Positions 1 through 8,582 of a stretch of 64,000 nucleotides of DNA are shown piece by piece. Origin of the DNA: Streptomyces sp. BK208 (GTDB lineage: Bacteria; Actinomycetota; Actinomycetes; Streptomycetales; Streptomycetaceae); assembly GCF_004364245.1 (NCBI RefSeq), contig NZ_SOAV01000014.1, positions 124,001 through 188,000 of the forward strand, written 5' to 3'. Position numbers and translations under genes: made by a program. Position 1 is the stretch's first letter. Each line of letters starts with the position of its first letter. Under the pieces are notes generated by a model. The model had not been told where the DNA came from. It ran no database searches and saw only the letters and a list, made by a program, of their open reading frames with translations.

Positions 1-1
1 G

Positions 2-961
2 CCGGCCGAGAAGAGCCTCGACCCCCGCCACCGCGAGGTCGCCGCCCGCCTCGGTTACGCCGCGAGTTACACCCTCCCCCTGTGCACCGGGCCGTCCGAG
101 GTGCGCACCGGGCGCCTCGGCGCCGCCGTGTGGCTCTACGACGAGCCCGCCGAGCCGGGTGAGCGGCAGCGCCACCTCGCCGGCCTGTACGTCCGCTACG
201 CCGCGCAGCACCTGTCCCGCCTCGTGGAGGTCGAGCGCACCCGCGCCACCATGGCGACGATGGCCGAGGAACTGCTGCCCTCCCGTCTTCCCCGGGTGCC
301 CGGCGTGCAGCTCGCCGCCCGGCACCGCACCGGCCCGCGCGGCGGCGGCGACTGGTACGACGCGCTGCCGCTGCCGGACGCGGCCCTCGGTCTCGCCGTC
401 GGGTCCGTCACCGGGTCCGGTCCCAGCGCGGTCGCGGCGATGGGGCGGCTGCGCGCCTCGCTGCGGGCGTACGCCGTGATGGAGGGCGAGGATCCGGTCG
501 CCGTCCTGTCCGACCTGGAGCTGCTGCTGCGGCTCACCGAGCCGGCCCGCTCGGCCACCGCCCTGTTCGGCTACTGCGAGCCCGCGCTGCGCCGGATCAC
601 CCTCGCCGGCGCCGGGCACAGTCCGCCCCTGCTGATCGGGGAGCGGCGCACGGAGTTCGTCGAGACCTCCGTGTCCGCCCCGCTCGGCATGCTGGCCTGC
701 TGGGAGGCGCCCAGCGTGGAGCTGCAGGCCGAGCCCGGAGAGACGGTTCTGCTCTACACCGACGGACTGCTGCACCGCACCGGCGACCCGGCCGACCGCG
801 CCTTCGCCCGGCTGCACGCGGCGGCGGCCGGGGTCCCCCGGGCCGCGCGCCACGACCCGGACGCGGTCGTCGAGCACGTCCTGCGCACCGCGCTGCCCGG
901 CGGAAAGGCGGACGAGGACTCCGCGGAGGACGTCGTCCTGCTGGCGGTCAGGTTCGAATAA
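2..961 (+). CDS. SpoIIE-type PP2C phosphatase, 5' end outside the window
   Basis: The frame is open from base 2, so the N-terminus lies upstream of the window. The first ~70 visible residues resemble the end of a GAF sensor domain and a linker helix; the rest is a SpoIIE-family Ser/Thr phosphatase domain with GGDWYD, AGAGHSPPLL, LYTDGLLH and a terminal EDVVLLAV. Such enzymes dephosphorylate anti-sigma antagonists in partner-switching pathways. The usual GDV metal-binding motif in the middle of the domain reads GSV here (within LAVGSVTGSG), so one metal ligand is missing and activity may be lost or altered. The GTG at 101 is internal, not a start. An ATPase of the anti-sigma type lies 1.7 kb downstream on the other strand. 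Confidence 0.85.
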   Translation, partial: PAEKSLDPRHREVAARLGYAASYTLPLCTGPSEVRTGRLGAAVWLYDEPAEPGERQRHLAGLYVRYAAQHLSRLVEVERTRATMATMAEELLPSRLPRVPGVQLAARHRTGPRGGGDWYDALPLPDAALGLAVGSVTGSGPSAVAAMGRLRASLRAYAVMEGEDPVAVLSDLELLLRLTEPARSATALFGYCEPALRRITLAGAGHSPPLLIGERRTEFVETSVSAPLGMLACWEAPSVELQAEPGETVLLYTDGLLHRTGDPADRAFARLHAAAAGVPRAARHDPDAVVEHVLRTALPGGKADEDSAEDVVLLAVRFE

Positions 962-1104
962 CGGACACCAGGAGCGCTCTGACGCCCCGCACGTCCCGCA
1001 TAACGGACGGTAGCGCCGCCGCGTAACAGGCCCTTCGGCCCTGGGCCCCCTTCCGAACGACCGTACGATGGGGGTGGTCCAGTGCCGTACCTAGGAGGAT
1101 GACC

Positions 1105-2580
1105 GTGGCGGAGGAGCTCACCCCGGAGAACCCGGAGACCCCGGAGAACCCGGACGAGACCGAGGAGCCGATCAAGCAGCGCAAGAACGGCCTGTACCCG
1201 GCCGTGTCCGACGAGCTGGCCGAGAACATGAAGTCCGGCTGGGCCGACACGGAGCTGCACGACCTGGAGCCCGTCGCCCAGGCCGCCGAGACCGCCGCCC
1301 GCCGTGCCGCGCTGTCCGCCCGCTTCCCCGGCGAGCGCCTCGTCATCCCCGCGGGCAACCTCAAGACCCGCTCCAACGACACGGAGTACTCCTTCCGCGC
1401 CTCGGTCGAGTACGCCTACCTGACCGGCAACCAGACCGAGGACGGCGTCCTGGTCCTGGAGCCCGAGGGCGACGGGCACACCGCGACGATCTACCTCCTG
1501 CCCCGCTCCGACCGTGAGAACGGCGAGTTCTGGCTGAGCGGCCAGGGCGAGCTGTGGGTCGGCCGCCGCCACTCCCTCACCGAGGCCGGCAAGCTGTACG
1601 GCATCCCCGCCTCCGACGTCCGCGAACTCGCCGACAGCCTGCGCGAGGCCACCGGCCCGGTGCGCGTCGTGCGCGGCCACGACGCCGGCATCGAGGCGGC
1701 CCTCACCGACAAGGTCACCGCCGAGCGCGACGAGGAACTGCGCGTCTTCCTGTCCGAGGCCCGCCTGGTCAAGGACGAGTTCGAGATCGGCGAGCTGCAG
1801 AAGGCCGTCGACTCCACCGTGCGCGGCTTCGAGGACGTCGTGAAGGTGCTCGACAAGGCCGAGGCGACCAGCGAGCGCTACATCGAGGGGACCTTCTTCC
1901 TCCGCGCCCGCGTGGAGGGCAACGACATCGGCTACGGCTCCATCTGCGCCGCCGGCCCGCACGCCTGCACCCTGCACTGGGTCCGCAACGACGGCCCGGT
2001 GCGCTCCGGCGACCTGCTGCTGCTCGACGCGGGCGTGGAGACGCACACGTACTACACGGCCGACGTCACCCGCACGCTGCCGATCAACGGCCGCTACAGC
2101 GAGTTGCAGAAGAAGATCTACGACGCCGTGTACGACGCCCAGGAGGCGGGCATCGCGGCGGTCAAGCCGGGCGCCGCGTACCGCGACTTCCACGACGCCT
2201 CCCAGCGGGTGCTGGCCGAGCGGCTCGTCGAGTGGGGTCTGGTCGAGGGCCCGGTCGAGCGGGTGCTGGAGCTGGGCCTGCAGCGCCGCTGGACGCTGCA
2301 CGGCACCGGTCACATGCTCGGCATGGACGTCCACGACTGCGCCGTCGCGCGCGTGGAGACGTACGTCGACGGCACGCTGGAGCCCGGCATGGTGCTCACC
2401 GTCGAGCCGGGCCTGTACTTCCAGGCCGACGACCTGACCGTGCCGGAGGAGTACCGGGGCATCGGCGTGCGCATCGAGGACGACATCCTCGTCACCGCCG
2501 ACGGCAACCGGAACCTGTCCGCCGGGCTGCCGCGCCGGTCGGACGAGGTCGAGGAGTGGATGGCCGCGCTCAAGGGCTGA
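1105..2580 (+). CDS. pepP: Xaa-Pro aminopeptidase (aminopeptidase P, M24B)
   Basis: Cytosolic metallopeptidase that removes the N-terminal residue before proline. Residues ~60-190 form the aminopeptidase P N-terminal domain and ~200-490 the pita-bread fold. The five metal ligands are visible: Asp in LLDAGVETHTYY and TADVTRTLP, His in HGTGHMLGMDVHD, Glu in TVEPGLYF and Glu in GIGVRIEDD. GTG 1105 is preferred because AGGAGG at 1093-1098 lies six bases upstream, whereas the in-frame ATG 1099 abuts it. The resulting 491 residues are normal for the family. A TACGAT hexamer near 1063 is a possible -10. A strong hairpin follows the stop. Confidence 0.92.
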   Translation: MAEELTPENPETPENPDETEEPIKQRKNGLYPAVSDELAENMKSGWADTELHDLEPVAQAAETAARRAALSARFPGERLVIPAGNLKTRSNDTEYSFRASVEYAYLTGNQTEDGVLVLEPEGDGHTATIYLLPRSDRENGEFWLSGQGELWVGRRHSLTEAGKLYGIPASDVRELADSLREATGPVRVVRGHDAGIEAALTDKVTAERDEELRVFLSEARLVKDEFEIGELQKAVDSTVRGFEDVVKVLDKAEATSERYIEGTFFLRARVEGNDIGYGSICAAGPHACTLHWVRNDGPVRSGDLLLLDAGVETHTYYTADVTRTLPINGRYSELQKKIYDAVYDAQEAGIAAVKPGAAYRDFHDASQRVLAERLVEWGLVEGPVERVLELGLQRRWTLHGTGHMLGMDVHDCAVARVETYVDGTLEPGMVLTVEPGLYFQADDLTVPEEYRGIGVRIEDDILVTADGNRNLSAGLPRRSDEVEEWMAALKG

Positions 2581-2590
2581 CCCGCCGTAC

Positions 2591-2626
2591 GACGGCCGGG
2601 CACCCCGTGCGGGGTGCCCGGCCGTC
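2591..2626. terminator. Bidirectional intrinsic-type terminator
   Basis: A perfect 16-bp GC-rich stem (2591-2606 with 2611-2626) closes a GTGC loop between the convergent ends of pepP and the ATPase gene. It lacks a long U tract, as is common in Streptomyces. Confidence 0.8.
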
Positions 2627-2681
2627 GCTGTGCTTACGGGATGTTCCCCAGGAGTGCTCCGCGGAGTTCAGGTGTGCTCCG

Positions 2682-3146
2682 TCAGACCGCCACCAGCGGG
2701 GCGTTCTCCCGCCACTTGAGGATCTTGTCGAAGCTCACCACGGCACCGGCGCGCCCCGGCGTGTGGCCGATGTGGACGTGGTCGGCGAGCTCCCGGATGA
2801 GGCACAGACCGCGGCCGCTCTCCGCCTCCACCGGCACCTGCCGGGCCGTGCCGTGCGGTCCGCCCGGAGCGGCGGCGGGGAAGCCGGGCCCGGTGTCGGA
2901 GACCTCGATGCGGCACAGTTCGCCGTCCAGGTAGGCCGTCACGCGGTACGCCTCGCCGGGGCCGCCGGGCCCCATGTCCCCGCCGTGCTCGACGGCGTTG
3001 GCGCAGGCCTCGCTCAGCGCGACGGAGAGGTCGAAGGAGATGTCGGGGTCGACGCCCGCGGTCTCCATGGTGCCGATCAGCAGGCGGCGGGCCAGGGGCA
3101 CGCTCGCAGCCTCGCGCCGCAAATGGAGTGACCACCAGATGCTCAT
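2682..3146 (-). CDS. Anti-sigma-factor-like ATP-binding protein (HATPase_c_2)
   Basis: A 154-residue stand-alone GHKL ATPase domain with N-box ALSEACANAVEHG, G1 box VSDTGPGFP and G2 box GRGLCLIREL. This is the layout of the many RsbW/SpoIIAB-like regulators of Streptomyces, which bind ATP and either phosphorylate or sequester a partner. ATG 3146 has a GGGAGG about seven bases upstream; longer reading frames run into non-coding DNA. It has no sensor or membrane part. Its convergent neighbourhood includes a SpoIIE-type phosphatase ~1.7 kb away, a natural candidate partner, but no sigma factor or anti-anti-sigma is visible. Confidence 0.87.
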   Translation of the reverse strand: MSIWWSLHLRREAASVPLARRLLIGTMETAGVDPDISFDLSVALSEACANAVEHGGDMGPGGPGEAYRVTAYLDGELCRIEVSDTGPGFPAAAPGGPHGTARQVPVEAESGRGLCLIRELADHVHIGHTPGRAGAVVSFDKILKWRENAPLVAV

Positions 3147-3323
3147 GCTCCAGCCTCCCGGCCGCGGCTCGACATACCGATACGTATTGCCCCTCACACC
3201 CCTGCGTAAGCGCCCCGCGGCCGAGTGACCGCCCGTCTGGCGGATGCGGGGCCGCCGCCGACGGGTGTATGCGGGCCGCCCGCGACAGAAGGTGATCTTC
3301 ACTACCGTTCCCGACCTTCCGGT

Positions 3324-3352
3324 CGTACGGCATCTTGTGGACCTGCCGTACG
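3324..3352. promoter_or_regulatory. Inverted repeat in a divergent promoter region
   Basis: CGTACGGCA (3324-3332) and TGCCGTACG (3344-3352) form a perfect 9-bp inverted repeat with an 11-bp spacer, 35 bases before the start at 3387. It may be an operator or a hairpin in the leader. The regulator is unknown. Confidence 0.4.
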
Positions 3353-3386
3353 GCGCGTGGGCCGTGGGTGCGATGATGAGGCCGCC

Positions 3387-4229
3387 ATGACTGCCCCCCA
3401 CCCGCCAACGGCGCGCTCCGGGAACGATCTCCGGATTCTGCGGGCCGCGGTGTTCGCCGCGGTCTGCGTCGTGCTGGCCGCGGCGGGGCACACCCTCGCC
3501 TCCTGCGCCACCGTGCCGCTGTGGTCGCTGGGCGCGGGTTTCCTCGGGGCGGTCCTGGTGGCCGTGCCGCTCGCCGGGCGCCTGCGTTCGCTGGCCGGCA
3601 TCGCGATACTGCTCGCCGTCGGACAGACCGCGCTGCACACCCTGTTCGGGCTCGGCCAGCACGGCACCACCATGGCCACCGCCCCGGCCCCGGCGTCCGG
3701 CGGCGGTGCGGGTGCGCTGTCCGACGCCTCACTGGTCCAGCAGGCCGCCCGGCTGGTCTGCGGGACCACCGCGGCGGCGATCAGCCCGGCCCAGGCCCAG
3801 CGCATCCTCACCGACGCGCGGGTTCCCTCCGACGCCTCCACCGGTGCGGCGCACCACCCGGCCGACGCCCTGTCCACCGCCGGTACGTCCGCCTCGCTGC
3901 TGCCGTCCCTGCCGATGCTGCTCGGTCACGTCCTCGCGGCCCTGGCCGCCGGCTGGCTGCTGCGGCGCGGGGACCTCGCCCTGGCCCGGCTCGTCGAACT
4001 GTCGGCGCACTCCGCCCACTCCATGGCCGAGGCGGCGTTCGTACGCGCCCTGCGCGCCGCGCTCTCCCTGGTGCGCGCCCTGCACGCCGGGCTCGCCGGC
4101 GCGCCCGGTACCGGCCCGCGTCCGCCGCGCCCCGCCCGGTGGGTGGCGCCGCGGCCCCGTACCACCGCGCTCCAGCACACGGTCATCAGGCGCGGTCCGC
4201 CGACGGACGCGTTCGCCCTCGCCGCCTGA
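3387..4229 (+). CDS. Putative membrane protein, function unknown
   Basis: A 280-residue protein with four or five hydrophobic stretches: roughly residues 17-38, 45-60 and 65-80, and one near 185-205, followed by a basic Pro/Arg-rich C-terminal tail. Between the third and fourth segments lies a Gly/Ala/Thr-rich region that would be extracytoplasmic. No catalytic motif is recognised. ATG 3387 is chosen because earlier in-frame sequence lacks a convincing start, but the ribosome site is weak. It precedes the copper cluster on the same strand by 128 bp, so a link to copper is possible but not shown. Confidence 0.75.
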   Translation: MTAPHPPTARSGNDLRILRAAVFAAVCVVLAAAGHTLASCATVPLWSLGAGFLGAVLVAVPLAGRLRSLAGIAILLAVGQTALHTLFGLGQHGTTMATAPAPASGGGAGALSDASLVQQAARLVCGTTAAAISPAQAQRILTDARVPSDASTGAAHHPADALSTAGTSASLLPSLPMLLGHVLAALAAGWLLRRGDLALARLVELSAHSAHSMAEAAFVRALRAALSLVRALHAGLAGAPGTGPRPPRPARWVAPRPRTTALQHTVIRRGPPTDAFALAA

Positions 4230-4357
4230 CACGACGCGACCACCGTCCCGCTTCCCGGGAGGGGCCGCCGTCGTGCGGCACGCGCGCGTGCGCGCACCCC
4301 TCCTGTCACCGGCACCGGCTCAGCTCCGGTGTCCACACGAAGCGGAGTACTCCGTCC

Positions 4358-5119
4358 ATGAAGGCTTCCCGTATCGCCGCCGTCGGCGCCGTGTCCGGCA
4401 TCGCCGTCCTCGCCCTGTCCGCCCCCGCCTTCGCGCACGTCAGCGTGCAGCCGGAGGGCGCGGCCGCCAAGGGCGGGTACGCGGTCGTCGACTTCAAGGT
4501 CCCCAACGAACGCGACGACGCCTCCACCACCAAGCTGGAGGTCAGCTTCCCCGCCGACCACCCGCTGGCGTCCGTGATGCCGCAGCCGATCCCGGGCTGG
4601 AAGGCCGACGTCACCAAGTCCAAGCCGGCCAAGCCGCTGGAGTCGCACGGCAAGCAGATCACCGAGGTCGTCACCAAGGTGACCTGGACCGCCGACGGCA
4701 AGGGCGTCGAGCCCGGCTACTTCCAGAAGTTCCCCCTCTCCATCGGCGCGCTGCCCGAGGACGCCGACGAGCTGGTGTTCAAGGCGATCCAGACGTACTC
4801 CAACAAGGAGGTCGTGCGCTGGATCGAGGTGCCGCAGGAGGGCCAGGACGAGCCCGACACCCCGGCGCCCGTGCTCAAGCTGTCCGCTGCCGAGGAGGAC
4901 GCCCACGGCGCGGCGGGCGCCTCGGACGCCAAGGGCGACGACGCCGGGGCGGACGCACGGAACACCGCCGCCGACACCTCCTCGTCGGACTCCGGCTCCG
5001 GCGACGGCAGCGACACCACCGCCCGCGTCCTCGGCATCGTCGGCATCGTCGTCGGTGCGGCGGGTGTCGCGTACGGCGTGCTGGCCGGCCGCCGGCGCAA
5101 CTCCGGCGCGGCGGCGTAA
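4358..5119 (+). CDS. YcnI-family (DUF1775) secreted copper-binding protein
   Basis: A Sec signal peptide (residues 1-27, ending AFA) leaves a mature protein starting HVSVQP. The N-terminal His at the cleavage point is the copper ligand of YcnI proteins, which bind Cu(II) through a monohistidine brace with a Trp nearby. Residues ~28-160 form the DUF1775 domain (VVDFKVPNERDD, ending VVRWIEVP). A Ser/Asp/Gly-rich spacer leads to a C-terminal membrane helix (VLGIVGIVVGAAGVAYGVLA) and RRR stop-transfer. The protein is therefore predicted to be anchored outside the membrane. It heads a row of copper-handling genes and probably delivers or buffers copper. Confidence 0.88.
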   Translation: MKASRIAAVGAVSGIAVLALSAPAFAHVSVQPEGAAAKGGYAVVDFKVPNERDDASTTKLEVSFPADHPLASVMPQPIPGWKADVTKSKPAKPLESHGKQITEVVTKVTWTADGKGVEPGYFQKFPLSIGALPEDADELVFKAIQTYSNKEVVRWIEVPQEGQDEPDTPAPVLKLSAAEEDAHGAAGASDAKGDDAGADARNTAADTSSSDSGSGDGSDTTARVLGIVGIVVGAAGVAYGVLAGRRRNSGAAA

Positions 5120-5168
5120 CAGCACCCGTGCCGGTGCGTCGGCACCACCTCGCCGGCGCATCCTCTCG

Positions 5169-5227
5169 TCCGGTGCGCGCCGGGTACGGTCCGTCGGTTC
5201 GTCCGACGGGCCCCGGCGCGCACCGGA
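5169..5227. other. Long nested stem-loop between ycnI and sco
   Basis: A 15-bp perfect stem (5169-5183 with 5213-5227) encloses a second 7-bp hairpin (CCGTCGG, loop TTCGT, CCGACGG). It lies 26 bases before the sco start, so it could terminate, attenuate or protect the message between the two copper genes. Confidence 0.6.
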
Positions 5228-5253
5228 GCACCTCACATCTGGGACATTTCGCT

Positions 5254-5904
5254 ATGCACAAGAAGAAGTTCGCCATGGCCGCCCTGCTGGCCGCCGCCTG
5301 TCTGACCCTGTCCGCCTGCGGCAGCGGCGGCGACAGCGACAAGCCCGTGACCATGGTCTCCGAGGACAACAGCCGGCAGGCCGCCACCGTTCTCGACAAG
5401 CCCTTCGAGAAGCCCGACCTGGTCCTCACCGACACCCAGGGCAAGAAGTACGACCTGCGCCGCCAGACCGCCGGCAAGCCCACCCTGATCTACTTCGGCT
5501 ACACCCACTGCCCCGACGTCTGCCCGCTGACCATGAACAACATCGCCGTGGCGAAGAAGCAGCTCTCCCAGGCGCAGCAGGACGAGCTGCGCGTCGTGTT
5601 CGTCAGCACCGACCCCGAGCGGGACACCCCGGCCGCGCTCGGCGAGTGGCTCAAGGGCATCGACCCGCAGATCGTCGGCCTGACCGGCGACTTCGACACC
5701 ATCCAGGCCGGCGCCCGCACCCTCGGCATCTCGATCGACCCGCCCACCAAGGACAAGGACGGCAAGGTCGTCTCGACCCACGGCACCCAGGTCCTCGCCT
5801 TCTCCCCGAAGTCCGACGCTGGCTACGTCCTCTACGGCGAGGACGCGACGGTCGACGACTACACCAAGGACCTCCCCGAGCTCATCAAGGGGGAGAACCC
5901 GTGA
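5254..5904 (+). CDS. sco: Sco/SenC copper chaperone lipoprotein
   Basis: A 216-residue lipoprotein: signal peptide with lipobox LSAC (Cys ~22), then a thioredoxin-fold Sco domain. The copper-binding CPDVC pair (in YFGYTHCPDVCPLT) and the distal His (VVSTHGTQV) are both present. Sco proteins deliver Cu to the CuA site of cytochrome c oxidase; the close homologue of S. lividans has been linked to copper-dependent development. ATG 5254 gives the only start with a proper signal peptide, though its ribosome site is poor. The stop overlaps the next start (GTGA), indicating translational coupling with the PCuAC gene. Confidence 0.93.
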   Translation: MHKKKFAMAALLAAACLTLSACGSGGDSDKPVTMVSEDNSRQAATVLDKPFEKPDLVLTDTQGKKYDLRRQTAGKPTLIYFGYTHCPDVCPLTMNNIAVAKKQLSQAQQDELRVVFVSTDPERDTPAALGEWLKGIDPQIVGLTGDFDTIQAGARTLGISIDPPTKDKDGKVVSTHGTQVLAFSPKSDAGYVLYGEDATVDDYTKDLPELIKGENP

Positions 5905-6422
5905 GGCGCCCCGCGGGAGGGTCCTCGCGGCACCGCCCCGGCCTCGCCGCCGTCGCGGTGATCGGCGCCCTGGCCCTCGCGGGCTGCGGCGGCCCGGACT
6001 CCGACTCGGACGCCGCGGCCTCCGGCACCGAACTCTCCGTCGGCGCCGCCTACATACCGCAGCCCGTCTCCGACTCGATGGCGGCCGGTTTCCTCACGAT
6101 CACCAACGAGGGCGACGCCGCGGACGAACTGACCTCCGTCACCAGCGGGGCCGGCGAGGTCACCGTGCACGAGACCGTCGGCGGGACCATGAAGGAGGTC
6201 GACCGCCTCGAGGTCCCCGCCCACGGTCGACTCGTGTTCAAGAGCGGCGGAAACCATCTGATGTTCGAGAAGCTGAAGCAGCGGCCGAAGCAAGGTCAGT
6301 CGGTCGCCGTCGAACTGCACTTCGCCCACTCCGACCCCGTCACGGTCGAGCTGCCCGTGAAGGCGGCCACCTACCAGCCCACCGATGGACACTCCGGCCA
6401 CTCCGAAGAGTCCGGACACTGA
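5901..6422 (+). CDS. ecuC: PCuAC-type copper chaperone (ECuC-like)
   Basis: A 173-residue lipoprotein (signal ending LAGC) with a PCuAC cupredoxin-like domain. The copper motif is seen as HETVGGTM, a His in VPAHGRL and HLMF. A short His-rich tail (GHSGHSEESGH) could add copper-binding capacity. GTG 5901 overlaps the sco stop, with GGGGGAG a few bases upstream. PCuAC proteins hand Cu(I) to Sco or CuA. The S. lividans homologue, ECuC, works with the neighbouring Sco protein, matching this operon. The symbol is assigned by synteny. Confidence 0.9.
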   Translation: MRRPAGGSSRHRPGLAAVAVIGALALAGCGGPDSDSDAAASGTELSVGAAYIPQPVSDSMAAGFLTITNEGDAADELTSVTSGAGEVTVHETVGGTMKEVDRLEVPAHGRLVFKSGGNHLMFEKLKQRPKQGQSVAVELHFAHSDPVTVELPVKAATYQPTDGHSGHSEESGH

Positions 6423-6435
6423 GGGAGGGACCACC

Positions 6436-8574
6436 TTGACGCAGACCATCGCCCCGCGCGTCCGGACCCTGGTGCTGCTGCTCCTGGCCGCGGCCTGCGC
6501 GCTGCTGGCCGGTGCCGGACCGGTCTCCGCGCACGCCGCGCTGACCGGCAGCGACCCCCGGGAGGGGGCGGTGGTCGACAGGGCTCCGGCCCAGGTGTCG
6601 CTCACCTTCTCCGAGTCGGTCTCCATGGACGACGACTCACTGCGCGTCCTCGATCCCAAGGGCAAGCGGGTCGACGACGGAAAGCCCGCCGGCACCGGTG
6701 GCACGACGTACTCCGTGAAACTGCACGCCGGGCTGCCCGACGGCACGTACACGGTGTCCTACCAGGTCGTCTCCGCCGACAGCCACCCGATCGCCGGCGC
6801 CTACACCTTCTCCGTCGGCGCCCCCTCCGACACCTCGGTCTCCGTCTCCGGCCAGGAGGCGGGCGGCGGATTCGTCGGCGGGCTGTACGGCGTCGGGCGG
6901 TACGTGTCGTACGCCGCCTTCGCCGTCCTGGTGGGCGGCGCCGCCTTCGTGCTCGCCTGCTGGCCGCGCGGCTCCGGGGTGCGAATCCTCCAGCGGTTCG
7001 TCGTCTCCGGCTGGCTCGCGCTGACCGCCGCCACCTTGCTGCTCCTGCTGCTGCGCGGCTCCTACACCGGCTCCGGGAAGGCCGCCGACGTCTTCGACCT
7101 GAGCCTGCTGGGCGAGGTGCTGCAGACCAAGGCGGGCGCCGCACTGGTCTCCCGGCTGCTGCTGCTCGCGGCGGCCGCGCTGTTCATCGCCGTGCTCTTC
7201 GGCGCGTACGACAAACGGGAGGACGAGGAGAGGCGGGACCTCACCTTCGGGCTCGCGATCGGCGGGAGCGTCGTGGCGGCGGGCCTCGCGGCGACCTGGG
7301 CGATGTCCGAGCACGCCTCCGTCGGCCTCCAGGCCGGTCTCGCCATGCCGGTCGACATCGTCCACCTGACCGCCGTCGCCACCTGGCTCGGCGGACTCAC
7401 CGCGCTGCTCGTGGCCCTGTACCGCGGCCCGGCGGACACACCGGTCCCCTCCGAGGCCGTACGCCGGTTCTCGCGCGTCGCCTTCGGCAGCGTCGTCGCG
7501 CTGGTGGCGACCGGCACCTACCAGGCATGGCGCCAGCTCGGCTCGTGGACGGCCTTCACCGACACCCGGTACGGGCAGCTGCTCCTGGTCAAGATCGGGC
7601 TCGTGGCGGTGCTCGTCGGCGTCGCCTACTTCTCCCGACGGTGGACGGCGCAGCTGGCGCAGTCGGCGACCGCCGTCCCCGGGCAGCGGGACAAGGAACG
7701 CGTGGCCGCGTCGGGCGGCCGGAAGAACGGCGGGGCGAACGGCACGGATAAGGCCGGGGCCGCGGGGTCGGCGGCTGCGGAGTCGCCGGCTGCGGAGCGG
7801 GGCGGGGTTGCAAAGGACGGGGCCTCGGGAGAAGCCGAGGTCACGGCGAAGATCGAGACCGCGAAGACCGCAGCCGTGGGGAAGACCGCGGCCTCGGGGG
7901 AAGAGGTCGCGGGGAAGGCCGGGGCCGCGAAGACCGGGGCCGCGAAGACCGGGGCCGCAGGGAAGGCTTCCGGCGTGGGGAAGGGCTCCGGCGGTACCCA
8001 GCGTGCCGCCCAGCTCGCCCGGCAGCGCGCGGCCGTCGACGCCGCCCGGCAGAAACGGCAACGGGACGCCGACCCGCACCGCTTCGGTCTGCGCCGCTCC
8101 GTGCTCGCCGAGGCGGGCGTCGCCGTCGTCCTGCTCGCGGTGACCACCGTCCTGACCCAGACCGAGCCGGGGCGCACCGAGGAGGAGGCCAAGGCCGCCG
8201 GCGCGTCCTCCGCCGCCTCCGTCCCCGCCACCGGCGCGGTGACGCTGGACATGCCCTTCGACACCGGCGGCCAGAACGGCAAGGGCGTCCTCCGGATCGA
8301 ACTCGACCCGGCCCGGGTCGGCGCCAACGACATGCACCTCTACGTCGAGCGCTCGGACGGGACCGCCTTCGACGTCCCGGAGGTGAAGGTGGCCCTCACC
8401 CAGAAGGCCAAGGACATCGGGCCCCTGCCCGTCGCCCCCGAACACATCACCACCGGCCACTGGTCGGCGAGCGGAGTGCAGGTCCCGATGGCCGGCGACT
8501 GGGAAGTCGCCGTGACCATACGGACCTCCGACATCGACCAGGTCACCCTCTCCAAGAACGCGCAGATCGGCTGA
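6436..8574 (+). CDS. CopC-CopD fusion with C-terminal FixH/YtkA-like domain
   Basis: A 712-residue copper protein. A signal peptide (1-32, ending VSA) exposes HAALTGSDP, the N-terminal His of CopC; residues 33-130 are the CopC domain. Residues ~150-400 carry about eight membrane helices of CopD. Residues ~410-545 are an Ala/Lys/Gly-rich insertion with GAAKT-type repeats. One more helix follows (VLAEAGVAVVLLAVTTVLT), then an extracytoplasmic beta domain (600-712) like FixH/YtkA. The start is TTG 6436, with GGAGGG seven bases upstream; the ATG at 6385 has no such site and lies inside ecuC. It probably imports or distributes copper for the adjoining Sco/ECuC pair. Confidence 0.88.
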   Translation: MTQTIAPRVRTLVLLLLAAACALLAGAGPVSAHAALTGSDPREGAVVDRAPAQVSLTFSESVSMDDDSLRVLDPKGKRVDDGKPAGTGGTTYSVKLHAGLPDGTYTVSYQVVSADSHPIAGAYTFSVGAPSDTSVSVSGQEAGGGFVGGLYGVGRYVSYAAFAVLVGGAAFVLACWPRGSGVRILQRFVVSGWLALTAATLLLLLLRGSYTGSGKAADVFDLSLLGEVLQTKAGAALVSRLLLLAAAALFIAVLFGAYDKREDEERRDLTFGLAIGGSVVAAGLAATWAMSEHASVGLQAGLAMPVDIVHLTAVATWLGGLTALLVALYRGPADTPVPSEAVRRFSRVAFGSVVALVATGTYQAWRQLGSWTAFTDTRYGQLLLVKIGLVAVLVGVAYFSRRWTAQLAQSATAVPGQRDKERVAASGGRKNGGANGTDKAGAAGSAAAESPAAERGGVAKDGASGEAEVTAKIETAKTAAVGKTAASGEEVAGKAGAAKTGAAKTGAAGKASGVGKGSGGTQRAAQLARQRAAVDAARQKRQRDADPHRFGLRRSVLAEAGVAVVLLAVTTVLTQTEPGRTEEEAKAAGASSAASVPATGAVTLDMPFDTGGQNGKGVLRIELDPARVGANDMHLYVERSDGTAFDVPEVKVALTQKAKDIGPLPVAPEHITTGHWSASGVQVPMAGDWEVAVTIRTSDIDQVTLSKNAQIG
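7921..7962 (+). repeat. 15-bp tandem repeat inside copCD
   Basis: The unit GGGGCCGCGAAGACC (7921-7935 and 7936-7950) is repeated exactly, and a partial third copy follows. It encodes GAAKT units within the Ala/Lys-rich insertion. Such in-frame repeats change length easily between strains. Confidence 0.8.
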
Positions 8575-8582
8575 ACCGCACC

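Noticed and set aside
754..2334. Long minus-strand frame opposite pepP
   Set aside because: Low-complexity Val/Gly/Ala/Leu sequence; the plus strand carries a complete aminopeptidase P.
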